A stretch of DNA of 64,000 nucleotides from JALEFZ01 sp038527485 (GTDB lineage: Bacteria; Bacteroidota; Bacteroidia; J057). Below, piece after piece: positions 18,863 to 27,545 of this stretch. A program made the position numbers and the translations under genes. How positions within the stretch are numbered: position 1 is the first letter of the stretch; every line of letters begins with the position of its first letter. A model generated the notes under the pieces. It ran no database searches, was not told the DNA's origin, and saw only the letters and a list, made by a program, of their open reading frames with translations. The stretch covers positions 28,827 through 92,826 of the forward strand of contig JBCBFT010000014.1 of NCBI GenBank assembly GCA_038527485.1. Direction: 5' to 3'.

Positions 18863-20224
18863 ATGAAACAACGTTACACACTTTTTTTACTTATTCTCGT
18901 AGGACTAAGTTTCATCTTCGGATGGGTGGGATGCAGACCTAGTATCTCTGCTTATCGTCCGTCATTGGGAAAAGTTGATGTCGGTAATTTCCAGGCTTTT
19001 GGAGATGGATACTCTGCGGGTTTTGCTAATACAGATACTGAGTCTCCCCAAAGTCTACTAGGACTCTATGCAGATGCGCAGTCATTTGCCTTCCCTGCCT
19101 TGATGGCGACCCAGTTTAATTTGATTCGAAACGTCTCTTTCAACCAGCATTTAGCAACAGATGCGGGATCAGGTTATTACTACTTGACAGAAGCCACCCA
19201 ATCCAACTGTCCCGATAGGCTGATCCAATCCCAAATCGAGCGAACCGATGCACTGCCCGAATGGCAAGTGGGACCTGATCCTTCGCTTTATGCTACGATC
19301 GACAACTGGGCATTGCCACATGTAAAGATTGCGGATATTACGCAGAATGATCTTACGACGACAGAAAAGATCTTCATGGGTCGATTGTCTACCACAGGAA
19401 GTGTGAACATGACATATCTCGACCATGTCCAGCAAGCAGAACCTTCTTTCTTTACCCTTTGGATGGGGACACGGGACATACTGGAATACGCGATTTCAGG
19501 AGGTGCGAACCCTGCCTATCCCCTGACACCTCCTGCCGAATTCGCCAAAAACTTTGCTCGATTACTCGATTCCCTTCATTCACCTGGACAAAACGGCCCC
19601 TTAGGGATCATAGGAAATATTCCTGATGTAACGGTATTTCCTTTCTTTCACCATATCTCCCACACCTTTAGCAATTCTGAGTTTTGCGACGACGACCCTT
19701 TGCCACTCTACATCCGTCGATCTTCTAACTCAGGTGAGTCTGTAGAGGCCATACAGTCGGATTATATTCTCCTTCGTGCGAAAGATAGGATTGGCGAGAT
19801 TGATCCTGCTCCTGGTAATCCTCTACCTAAGGGATTGGATCCTGAAAATCCCCTCCCAGAGAGTTGGGTACTCGATTTTGAGGAAGCGTATCAACTGAGA
19901 CTGCACGTAGAGGCTTACAATGACATTATCGATTCCCTCATACAATCACATAATGCCAGTTTGAGTATTCCCGCTTTTGTCAAAGTAGATCTTTACAACT
20001 TGTTTCAAAACCTCAATGCATCAGGCATCACACTCAATGGCTTGGAGATCACCAATGAGTATCTATTGGGGGGAATCTTTTCCTTAGATGGTTTGTATCT
20101 CACCCCAAGAGGGCAAGCCCTGATCGCCAACGAGTTTATCAATGCCATCAATCAGGCACCTCAATGGTCTGCCACTGTTCCCTTTCTCAACATTACCGAT
20201 TATCAAGGAGTTGTTTTTCCTTGA
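18863..20224 (+). CDS. SGNH/GDSL hydrolase-like lipoprotein, catalytic residues apparently lost
   Basis: The start at 18863 gives a lipoprotein-like signal with Cys24 (GWVGC). Overall sequence fits the Bacteroidota SGNH lipoprotein family that follows FadL genes: a block I region FQAFGDGYSAGF, a middle block GIIGNIPDVTVFPFF and a last block DGLYLTPRGQALIANEFINAIN. In active members block I reads GNSLTAG or GDSxTAG with the nucleophile Ser; here that place is Gly49. The last block normally reads DGVHLTPRG with the catalytic His; here it is Tyr412. Both catalytic residues thus look substituted, suggesting a binding rather than hydrolytic role. Family alignments are from memory, so the exact pairing should be tested. 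Confidence 0.75.
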   Translation: MKQRYTLFLLILVGLSFIFGWVGCRPSISAYRPSLGKVDVGNFQAFGDGYSAGFANTDTESPQSLLGLYADAQSFAFPALMATQFNLIRNVSFNQHLATDAGSGYYYLTEATQSNCPDRLIQSQIERTDALPEWQVGPDPSLYATIDNWALPHVKIADITQNDLTTTEKIFMGRLSTTGSVNMTYLDHVQQAEPSFFTLWMGTRDILEYAISGGANPAYPLTPPAEFAKNFARLLDSLHSPGQNGPLGIIGNIPDVTVFPFFHHISHTFSNSEFCDDDPLPLYIRRSSNSGESVEAIQSDYILLRAKDRIGEIDPAPGNPLPKGLDPENPLPESWVLDFEEAYQLRLHVEAYNDIIDSLIQSHNASLSIPAFVKVDLYNLFQNLNASGITLNGLEITNEYLLGGIFSLDGLYLTPRGQALIANEFINAINQAPQWSATVPFLNITDYQGVVFP

Positions 20225-20247
20225 CCCAGTACCCATCTTGCATGTCA

Positions 20248-20255
20248 TACATTTG
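20248..20255 (+). promoter_or_regulatory. Possible -7 box of the CYTH gene
   Basis: TACATTTG matches TAnnTTTG, 11 nt before the ATG at 20267. The nearest upstream TTG (20221) is 24 nt away, slightly long. If used, the transcript would be nearly leaderless. Confidence 0.3.
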
Positions 20256-20266
20256 AAATCTAGGGC

Positions 20267-20785
20267 ATGCAAGAAATAGAGGTAAAAATACTAGAAATCG
20301 ACCGCGAGGCTATCGAGCAAAAACTCGTGGCACTTGGAGCCGAACAGATTTTTGATGGGGAATTATGGGCCCTATTTTTTGACCATCCAGATGGGCGGAT
20401 CAAAGCAAAAGGAGATGTACTGCGCCTGCGTAGAGAGGGTGAGACCTGTATTCTGACTTACAAGCAGCATATTTCCAAAGGCGAGGCCAAGATCATGGAG
20501 GAGACAGAGACAGTCGTCGAAAATATGGAAACTACCATGCAGATTCTACAAAAAGTAGGCCTCCAAATTCTCAAATCCACACGAAAAAGAAGAACGAGCT
20601 ATCAGCTACCTGATGGCCAGGTCGTGATCGATGACTATGCTGATGCACTAGCTCCTATACCTGTGTTTCTAGAGGTAGAATCTCCCAATATGGACGCACT
20701 CAGACGTGTTGTCCAAGCACTTGGTTACACGATGGATGATTGTAACAATTGGAATACGAGAGATCTAATCAAACATTATTTATAA
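20267..20785 (+). CDS. CYTH-domain protein (class IV adenylate cyclase/thiamine triphosphatase-like)
   Basis: A 172-residue CYTH protein. The N-terminal EIEVKI (residues 3-8) is the signature ExExK. Later come charged strands lining the triphosphate tunnel: LRLRREGETCILTYKQH, EEETETVVEN-like acidic strand, RKRRTSYQLPDGQVVIDDYADALAPIPVFLEVES. These residues bind an inorganic or nucleoside triphosphate and metal. The family includes CyaB-type cyclases and triphosphatases; the sequence alone does not decide the substrate. Cytosolic. It ends 26 nt before the convergent marR gene, with no visible terminator between them. Confidence 0.85.
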   Translation: MQEIEVKILEIDREAIEQKLVALGAEQIFDGELWALFFDHPDGRIKAKGDVLRLRREGETCILTYKQHISKGEAKIMEETETVVENMETTMQILQKVGLQILKSTRKRRTSYQLPDGQVVIDDYADALAPIPVFLEVESPNMDALRRVVQALGYTMDDCNNWNTRDLIKHYL

Positions 20786-20811
20786 AGTATATTCTCCTCA
20801 TCCACCTACCC

Positions 20812-21270
20812 TCAATGTCCGTTACGCAACTTATCTAGCAAAGTACTCAACTGTTCAGCTTCATCTGCCGTCAGTGCTCCTAGCATATTGTCCATATCTT
20901 TGTCATATTGATCAATCTGATCGAGAAGGTCCAAACCTGAATCATTGATGAGGACGTCCACCAGACGCTTGTCTGACTTACAAGTCTTACGTGAGACCAA
21001 GCCTTTCTTCACGAGACGATCCACAATTCGAGAGACATCGGACATCCGATCTAGCATACGTCCCCTGATCTCCGAAGTCGAAATCGGCTCAGGATGCTGC
21101 CCTCTCAAAATTCGTAGCACGTTGTACTGCTGCAGCGTAATATCAAAGGTTTTGAACAGGTCTTTCTGCCTTGTAATGAGCCAGTTGTGCGTAAAAATCA
21201 GGTTTACAGTAGCTTTAGCCCAGGGACTGCGAAAAGGAGTCTTTTGTTTGATGGCATCTTCTAGTCTCAT
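20812..21270 (-). CDS. MarR-family transcriptional regulator
   Basis: A 152-residue winged-helix regulator. Helical dimerisation segments flank the DNA-binding part: LTQ-like segment ITLQQYNVLRILRGQ, recognition region EIRGRMLDRMSDVSRIVDRLVKKGLVSRK, and the wing KSDKRLVDVLINDSG. It probably represses a nearby or distant operon in response to a small ligand, but no obvious target (efflux or stress gene) is adjacent. The 225-nt space upstream contains AT-rich sequence with a weak TAGTTTTC box and no clear palindromic operator. Confidence 0.9.
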   Translation of the reverse strand: MRLEDAIKQKTPFRSPWAKATVNLIFTHNWLITRQKDLFKTFDITLQQYNVLRILRGQHPEPISTSEIRGRMLDRMSDVSRIVDRLVKKGLVSRKTCKSDKRLVDVLINDSGLDLLDQIDQYDKDMDNMLGALTADEAEQLSTLLDKLRNGH

Positions 21271-21495
21271 AGATTCAATATATGAAAACTAACTTATGTT
21301 TTTCCTACAATGTTTAAAGATCAAAAAACAAAAAAAAGAGCAAATGGTTTTTGCCCTTTTCTAAAAATTCTACTTTGTGGATGTAAAATAGTGTGAATTT
21401 CACTCTTTAAATTTTCATTTGTAAGTAATTCATTCTCCAATATTTAACAAAATACATGGAGATCTTTTTGTGTCTCTACATTCTCTCACATCTGA

Positions 21496-22185
21496 TCAGA
21501 GTCGAATAATCCGCCAACCTTTTTGCTCCCACAAGACAGGAACCTGTGTTTCTACGATACTCTTGATGATGCGTTTATTGACACGGTAGGTTATCCCTTC
21601 TAGATCTTCATCCATGATGGTCGCAGGTACATGGTCTGCCCCCAACCGGTGGCCGACTTCATGAGGTCCAATCCATTTATTGTCTGTATGGAGCGATGAA
21701 ATATAGATGAAATTGGAGGGCGCATATCCTGCTACGGGCAGCTGAGAGGTACGCTTAATCGGCATCCGCGCAGCAGGAATGACTTCTACTTGGGTAATAA
21801 ATTGCGCCGAAACTAGCTGCGTGGGGATGTAGAATCCATCCTCAGTATATCTACCCTGAGGGATCTCTAGCTCAAATCGTATGGGATAGGAAGTGTGTGT
21901 GCCTTGGGAATCAATCTGAAGGGCAAATTCTCTCGATTGACTATTCCAAAAAGAGAGTGCAAACTCCAACTGTTCCCATGCTTTAGGATGATTATGGGCA
22001 GCAAAATACCAAGCACGAATCACTACTTCATGACGTTCGTGATCAATCCAAACCTCGTGATTCTCCGCATGCCAAGGTGTGTCTACAGGTGTCAAGTTCC
22101 ATACTGCTTCTACTCTGCTAGCGTGGCTCGCACCTAACCCAACCCACCATAGGCTTAAAACCCATGTTACGTAATACCTGTACAT
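21496..22185 (-). CDS. Small exported metzincin-type metalloprotease
   Basis: A 229-residue protein with an N-terminal signal sequence (about 1-20). It carries the full metzincin zinc motif HEVGHRLGADH (HExxHxxGxxH) with His175, Glu176, His179, Gly182 and His185. A methionine six residues later (IMDED, Met191) is at a position that could serve as the Met-turn. Sequence before the motif is beta-rich and not recognisable, so I cannot name the subfamily (astacin, pappalysin and archaemetzincin types all share the motif). It starts 42 nt after the stop of the large S8 protease on the same strand, so they are likely co-transcribed. No T9SS sorting domain is present. It could act in the periplasm or be exported. 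Confidence 0.75.
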   Translation of the reverse strand: MYRYYVTWVLSLWWVGLGASHASRVEAVWNLTPVDTPWHAENHEVWIDHERHEVVIRAWYFAAHNHPKAWEQLEFALSFWNSQSREFALQIDSQGTHTSYPIRFELEIPQGRYTEDGFYIPTQLVSAQFITQVEVIPAARMPIKRTSQLPVAGYAPSNFIYISSLHTDNKWIGPHEVGHRLGADHVPATIMDEDLEGITYRVNKRIIKSIVETQVPVLWEQKGWRIIRL

Positions 22186-22227
22186 CCTACAATATTACGC
22201 AAATGTTAAGAAAATGTTATGCAGTCA

Positions 22228-25200
22228 TTACTCAACAACCGTAAATGTGCCTATAAATGGCTTTATTCCCTCCTGTTCAGTCGATACGTGGTAAATATAG
22301 ACTCCAGGTTTGATGCGTTGCCCCCCCTGATCTCTCAGATCCCACTGAAAACCTCCATCTCCATCTGTTTCTTCCAATTCTGTCACCAACCGACCTGATA
22401 CCGTGAGCACGCGTATATCTGCTGTCTGTGTGAGATTAGCAAAGCGGACCCCTTCAAATACCTCATGCACTTGATACGGATTGGGATAGACATATACTTC
22501 CGAGAGGTCGGTTTTGAAGGAAGAAAAAGTAGCTGTGTTTCCCTCATCACAAGTGCAAGTCCCGTCAATCGCACATACCTCTGCTGTAATAGAAATAGGA
22601 TACCCCAATGCGCCTAACTTTGCCTCGCCTATGGTCACTTCGATGGCATCTTGTGCTTCACTTGCCCATTTGATCGCTTCGATGTGGCCCACAGGCCCGA
22701 TCTGATAGTTACTCGTATCCAAAGCGATGCTTTCCTCCAATTCTCTATTGAAAGTCATCCTCGCTACTTTATCGCTGACGATTTCCCATTGACTCAAAAT
22801 CAAGCAATCGCTGATACTTTCATCATATACAAAGTCTGCCCGATCAAAATTAGGGTCTAAAAAGGCGTCGCGATCGTCTTCAAATGTGGTATCCACGACG
22901 AGTGTGTGCAATCCTACTTCCAACTCCCCAGCAAACGACAACAGCAGCTTGCGATTGCGGTCGCCTGAACCCGTAATCGCGATAGGGTTTTGCTCACCAT
23001 CCAGGATGAATCTTGTCTTATCTTCTGGAATAGCCGATACCGGTTCCGAGAACCATGCCATCACTTGATCGCGGGAGATGGCACGTACACTATCTAGCCT
23101 CGGACGGTTATGTGGTGTCAAAATAACGGCATTGCCAAAGGGGCTGAGACTAGGTGACAGCCCTGGATTCTCACTTTTCAGGACATACAAGTAGGGAACC
23201 TCTGGCTCCAAATTCGCATCTACCAACTGATTGCCTACAAATCCTGAAATGACACTTGCTGTCTCATTGTTGATGGGATCTTTTACGCGCCAGACTTCAT
23301 AACTGCTGGCATTGGTGGATGCTGGCCAAGAGATCTTCACTTCTGTGGGACCATTGACTTGTCCATCCAGTTGCTCTACAGGTAAAGGGCCATTATAGGC
23401 AAGCTGCCACTCAAAAAAGATGGTCGAATCGATGCGACCAAGCCCAATTTCAGCTATTCCATTTCCATCAAAATCCTCAATGATATGATGCGTCGCCAAG
23501 GAGCCAAAGTAGAACCAAATGGGAGCAAACTGCTGGCTGGCTACATTATAATCGATCACGTATGTCCTAGGATAAGTGGTAAAGACCAGTTCGTCGTAAG
23601 GGTCTTCATCTAGGTTGCCCGCACTTGCTGCATTGTACTGCTCAAAGTCAATGTCATACAAGAAATCTTCCCAGATGACCTCAAATGTATTGTCCGCTGT
23701 AGCACGGAAAATACGCAGCCACCAGTGAGGTGCATCATATTCGAAGTCACCGTTTCGAAGCCCTGAAGTGTGGACTGCTACAAAAATTTCTTTTTCTTCT
23801 CCTCCTGCAAAATTACCACTCGTGAGGTAAACCCCTGATTTTGTGAGATCTGTACTATCTATAAAAGTAGCATTATACGTATTTCCTTCATTTTCATACA
23901 CAATCAAGTCTCCATCAAAATCACCAAAGACGATCTCACGCTTCCCATCTTGGTCAAAATCATCGACCAGGACACGAGGGGCGATAGAACCGATATAATC
24001 TCCGCTCACATCCTCCAGTACGATCTGCTCTTCATACCCGCTTCCATCCAATATGTAGTAGTCTTTAGAATCTTTGAGCAGTAGCTCTCGCTGAGGATCA
24101 CCATCCGTATCATCTACAGAAGCTGCAAATAAGCCATTGCCTTCATTTCGGTAGATAATCTCCGAGGGAAAATTGTTTGGACCTGGCTGCTCAACTAGGT
24201 AAGCAGAATCATTGACCGAGCAGAATACTTCTAGTAGCCCGTCTCCATCGGTATCATCGACATCCTTGGGGATCAATATGGGCTTGAAGTCAATGGAATC
24301 TACCCCTACGAAAAAATTTCCCACAAACTCATAAAATTTGAGCTTGCCAAAATTCAGACGCTGATCATACTCGTTGATCACGACTTCCTTCAGGCCATCA
24401 TTGTCAAAGTCGTAGGTTTCGGGCAGGAATCGCCCGACAGGTAGTCCATAGCTCTTGGGTTGAAGTAGAAACTGACTGATACTTGTGGACTGAAAGGAAA
24501 GAGAACGTATCTCAGAGCTTCCTACCAGCCCCGCTTCATTGGTCGTCTCTATGTAAAACTCGTAGTCTCCTGGCGGGATCACGTCTGGCCCGAGGATAAT
24601 GTGAGCATTTCTAGCACGCTGATCGTAGGGCCAGCTAGCCCAAGGTCCTACCCCATTTCTTCGATACTTGATCACATGTTGGCCGCGATCGTCGCTCCGA
24701 AAAACCAGAAGCAGCTTACGTGTATCATTGTCCCAAGCAGAGACAGCGCGTATCCACTCGACATTAGGTGCTGTGGTGTCACGCACAAATCGAATACGGT
24801 CTTCTTGGGTAAACCCATCTGTTTTTTCCAGTCGGATACGTAGTGTATAATCACCTGTTGGCAGTCCCGAGAGATCCCATAATGCCAGCGTATCTTCTCT
24901 CACTTGGTAGAGTTGATCTTCGACAATCGGTTGCCATGTAGCGGTATCTGCTACACCTTCCATATACTCGATATGAAACTTCAAGAACTCAGGATCTAAC
25001 ACACTGCCCGTAATCCAGACTTGATCATTGGCTGTCCCTTCATCATTTACGGGACTCGTGATAGTGACCACAGACGTCCCTGCTGCTTCCAGCGCCCGTG
25101 CCGCATTGAGTCGTCCCGCCCCAGTGAAGTGATCCCACCCCCTAGAGGAGATGTCATCAGCAGTAGAAGTAAGAATGCCTCGAATTTGCTGAGGAGATAA

Positions 25201-26499
25201 AGGCCCTCGCTCGGATAGAAGCAAAGCTGCTGTAGCGGTGACAAGCGGAGCTGACAAGCTGGTCCCCTGCGTACGCGTGAAGTAGGTCACCTGCCCTGTG
25301 CGCGAGGTATCCGTGACAGTCGTGGTAAGGATGTCTGCTCCTGGTGCGCAGAGGTCTACTGTCACACCGAAGCTACTCAAGGGCCATAGCGATTCAAAAC
25401 CCGACGAGAGGTCCGCTGTAGAAGCCGAGACAGAAATCACTTCATTGTATCCTGAGGGATAATGCAGCTCGTCTCCTGTCCCATTACCTGCTGAGCTGAC
25501 CATGATGACGCCCTTGTTGTAGGCATATTTGATCGCCTCGTGCATGATATTGGAAGCGTAGACATCTCCAAAGCTGAAATTCAGTACTTGTATGCCATTG
25601 TCTGTCGCATATATGATTGCGCGTGCGATGTCATCATCTTCTCCCCCACCTGAAGCAGCAAAGGCGCGTATGGGCACCAACTTACAGCCATGAGCCAAGC
25701 CTGCAATCCCAAAATCATCGTTTGCTCTTGCACTGATCACCCCTGTTACGACTGTCCCATGCGTATTGTCATCTGTGGGGTCAGGATCTTCTCCCAGATA
25801 ATCTCCTCCAAAAGGGCTGCGGGGCTGATCGGTAAAGTCATATCCAGCGACATCATCTGTGTACCCATTGTTGTCCCCGTCTATTCCATCAAAATCTCCT
25901 GTAAGCCCATTGCGAATTTCGGTGCTAGGCCAAGGCTCAAATGTCCCATTGCCATTGATGTCTTCGAGTGGATTGATCGCTACCTGTCCTTGGAAATCAG
26001 GATGCAGATAGTCAAGCCCTGTATCCAGTACGCCTACCTTGACTTGGGGACTTCCTCTCTCGATATCCCATGCGTCAAAAGCTTTTACATAAGACAGGTA
26101 CCACTGCCCATTGAGTGAGTCATCATTGGGAATGTATTCAAGCGCATCTAATTGAAACGAATGGCTTTCTTCGACAAACTCAAACTGCCCACTCGCCCGC
26201 AAAGTCTGAATGATCTGCTGGGGATCTGAGGTGTCAAATTTTAGGGTAAAAACATTCTGAATTTCTTCGGTATGAGCCGTTCGGACCGCAGGAATGGTGC
26301 TCCTAAATGTAGCAGGGATCTCAGATGGCCTTGCTAAACCGCGCTGGGCGATGGGTATATTTACGGATACCTCTGATTGTGAAAACAAATAATCCCTCAA
26401 ACTCTCTGCACCACTTTTCACCTTGACATTGATCTCTATCTGCCCCCACACAGGAACCAAAGACAGAAGCAAACAGCCCAATAAATAAAATTTCTTCAT
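22228..26499 (-). CDS. S8 (subtilisin-like) secreted protease with T9SS sorting domain
   Basis: A 1423-residue exported protease. A signal peptide (1-19) and a propeptide-like region precede the peptidase_S8 domain (about 150-470). The catalytic triad is Asp159 in VGVLDTGLD, His247 in NTHGTVVTG and Ser414 in GTSLSAP, with oxyanion Asn near 339 (SSAGNG). Then come Ig-like segments (about 475-690), a row of FG-GAP/VCBS-type Asp-rich repeats (about 700-1040), a fibronectin-like segment (about 1045-1130) and further beta domains. The C-terminal 85 residues (VYPNPY ... KPGVYIYHV) are a type A sorting domain for type IX secretion. The enzyme is therefore exported and probably attached to the cell surface. 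The metzincin gene follows directly. Confidence 0.92.
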   Translation of the reverse strand: MKKFYLLGCLLLSLVPVWGQIEINVKVKSGAESLRDYLFSQSEVSVNIPIAQRGLARPSEIPATFRSTIPAVRTAHTEEIQNVFTLKFDTSDPQQIIQTLRASGQFEFVEESHSFQLDALEYIPNDDSLNGQWYLSYVKAFDAWDIERGSPQVKVGVLDTGLDYLHPDFQGQVAINPLEDINGNGTFEPWPSTEIRNGLTGDFDGIDGDNNGYTDDVAGYDFTDQPRSPFGGDYLGEDPDPTDDNTHGTVVTGVISARANDDFGIAGLAHGCKLVPIRAFAASGGGEDDDIARAIIYATDNGIQVLNFSFGDVYASNIMHEAIKYAYNKGVIMVSSAGNGTGDELHYPSGYNEVISVSASTADLSSGFESLWPLSSFGVTVDLCAPGADILTTTVTDTSRTGQVTYFTRTQGTSLSAPLVTATAALLLSERGPLSPQQIRGILTSTADDISSRGWDHFTGAGRLNAARALEAAGTSVVTITSPVNDEGTANDQVWITGSVLDPEFLKFHIEYMEGVADTATWQPIVEDQLYQVREDTLALWDLSGLPTGDYTLRIRLEKTDGFTQEDRIRFVRDTTAPNVEWIRAVSAWDNDTRKLLLVFRSDDRGQHVIKYRRNGVGPWASWPYDQRARNAHIILGPDVIPPGDYEFYIETTNEAGLVGSSEIRSLSFQSTSISQFLLQPKSYGLPVGRFLPETYDFDNDGLKEVVINEYDQRLNFGKLKFYEFVGNFFVGVDSIDFKPILIPKDVDDTDGDGLLEVFCSVNDSAYLVEQPGPNNFPSEIIYRNEGNGLFAASVDDTDGDPQRELLLKDSKDYYILDGSGYEEQIVLEDVSGDYIGSIAPRVLVDDFDQDGKREIVFGDFDGDLIVYENEGNTYNATFIDSTDLTKSGVYLTSGNFAGGEEKEIFVAVHTSGLRNGDFEYDAPHWWLRIFRATADNTFEVIWEDFLYDIDFEQYNAASAGNLDEDPYDELVFTTYPRTYVIDYNVASQQFAPIWFYFGSLATHHIIEDFDGNGIAEIGLGRIDSTIFFEWQLAYNGPLPVEQLDGQVNGPTEVKISWPASTNASSYEVWRVKDPINNETASVISGFVGNQLVDANLEPEVPYLYVLKSENPGLSPSLSPFGNAVILTPHNRPRLDSVRAISRDQVMAWFSEPVSAIPEDKTRFILDGEQNPIAITGSGDRNRKLLLSFAGELEVGLHTLVVDTTFEDDRDAFLDPNFDRADFVYDESISDCLILSQWEIVSDKVARMTFNRELEESIALDTSNYQIGPVGHIEAIKWASEAQDAIEVTIGEAKLGALGYPISITAEVCAIDGTCTCDEGNTATFSSFKTDLSEVYVYPNPYQVHEVFEGVRFANLTQTADIRVLTVSGRLVTELEETDGDGGFQWDLRDQGGQRIKPGVYIYHVSTEQEGIKPFIGTFTVVE

Positions 26500-26596
26500 G
26501 CGAATACATTGAACTTCGAAACGGAATCTACGAAGTGCACATTCAAGGAAAAAGGCAAAAGGGAGGAATTATATGTAGGAAAATGAAGAAAAAAGA

Positions 26597-26629
26597 AGTG
26601 GAATACACCTCTTGCTTGTGTATTCCACT
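26597..26629 (-). terminator. Terminator of the outer-membrane barrel gene
   Basis: A perfect 12-bp stem, AGTGGAATACAC (26597-26608) with GTGTATTCCACT (26618-26629). On the minus strand it is followed by TCTTTTTTCTTC. It separates the barrel gene from the S8 protease gene. Confidence 0.85.
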
Positions 26630-26654
26630 CCATCATGACAATGAAAAAATAAGA

Positions 26655-27386
26655 TTAGAATGTGTATCCCAAGGTCAAAACAGATCGAATAATAGGTAAA
26701 ATGGATCCTCCCAAAGGAATGGAAAAATCTTGTTGAATATCATTTGCATCAATTCGATAATCGATCCCCTGCGCAGCTAGTTCTGTATTGATGGAATTAA
26801 TCGCATCATTTACCTCTTGCACATCTAGGTCATTCAATTCTCCATTGAAGTTGGTACCTGTAAACGATAGTCCCCCTCCAAAGTGGTAGTCAATGGTGAA
26901 ACCACCCCCAAGTACCTTTTGAAAGCCGACATCGATTCCGCCACCGCCACCTAGGAAACGCAGGCTCAAATCGGCATCTCCTTGAGACGTACCACTGGTC
27001 CCCTGTACATTGGTGCTGATGGCCTGCTGCGCCACACGGACAAATCCTCCGAGGTAAAAACCACTGGGAGCCTCTCCTGCAAAGAAGTAACGAATCTCTG
27101 GCGTGATTTTAAAACCTGCCAGTCTAAAAGCATCCAGCGTAAAATTAGGATCATCAGGATCTAAGGTAAGGGTATTAAAACCCCCTACACCTGCTCCGGG
27201 GAGAGATCCTTGTATGTTGAGTCCTATCACCAATGATTCGCCAAGGACACGATCGTACTCCAATTCTAGAACATTAAAAGTAAAGAGTTTGATGGGGTTA
27301 ATGCTAATGGTACTCTTCTGTCCAAATGTGGGCAGTGTACATAAAAGGGCGAGAATGATTCCGAAGAATCGAAAATTCATGTTCAT
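26655..27386 (-). CDS. Outer-membrane beta-barrel protein, unknown function
   Basis: 243 residues with a signal peptide (about 1-22, ending in FGQ) and a small amphipathic barrel ending in phenylalanine (RSVLTLGYTF). Phrases such as LEYDRVLGESLVIGLNIQGS, ITPEIRYFFAGEAPSGFYLGGFVRV and GFTIDYHFGGG resemble the DUF3575-like or general porin-family barrels of Bacteroidota. There is no partner gene: terminators isolate it from the protease genes downstream. Function unknown; probably structural or a small channel. Confidence 0.7.
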   Translation of the reverse strand: MNMNFRFFGIILALLCTLPTFGQKSTISINPIKLFTFNVLELEYDRVLGESLVIGLNIQGSLPGAGVGGFNTLTLDPDDPNFTLDAFRLAGFKITPEIRYFFAGEAPSGFYLGGFVRVAQQAISTNVQGTSGTSQGDADLSLRFLGGGGGIDVGFQKVLGGGFTIDYHFGGGLSFTGTNFNGELNDLDVQEVNDAINSINTELAAQGIDYRIDANDIQQDFSIPLGGSILPIIRSVLTLGYTF

Positions 27387-27545
27387 ATGTTTGTGTATTT
27401 ATGTGAAAAAGTGAATGCTTAGCGAAGCGAGATTGGGGAAAGAAGTATTAGTTTAATGCATTTTTGCATTTATTTGTCTGAGTTGGTTCGAATTAATAAA
27501 CCACTGAGATCATTTCCCAACATTAGCCAAATTATTTTACTACTC

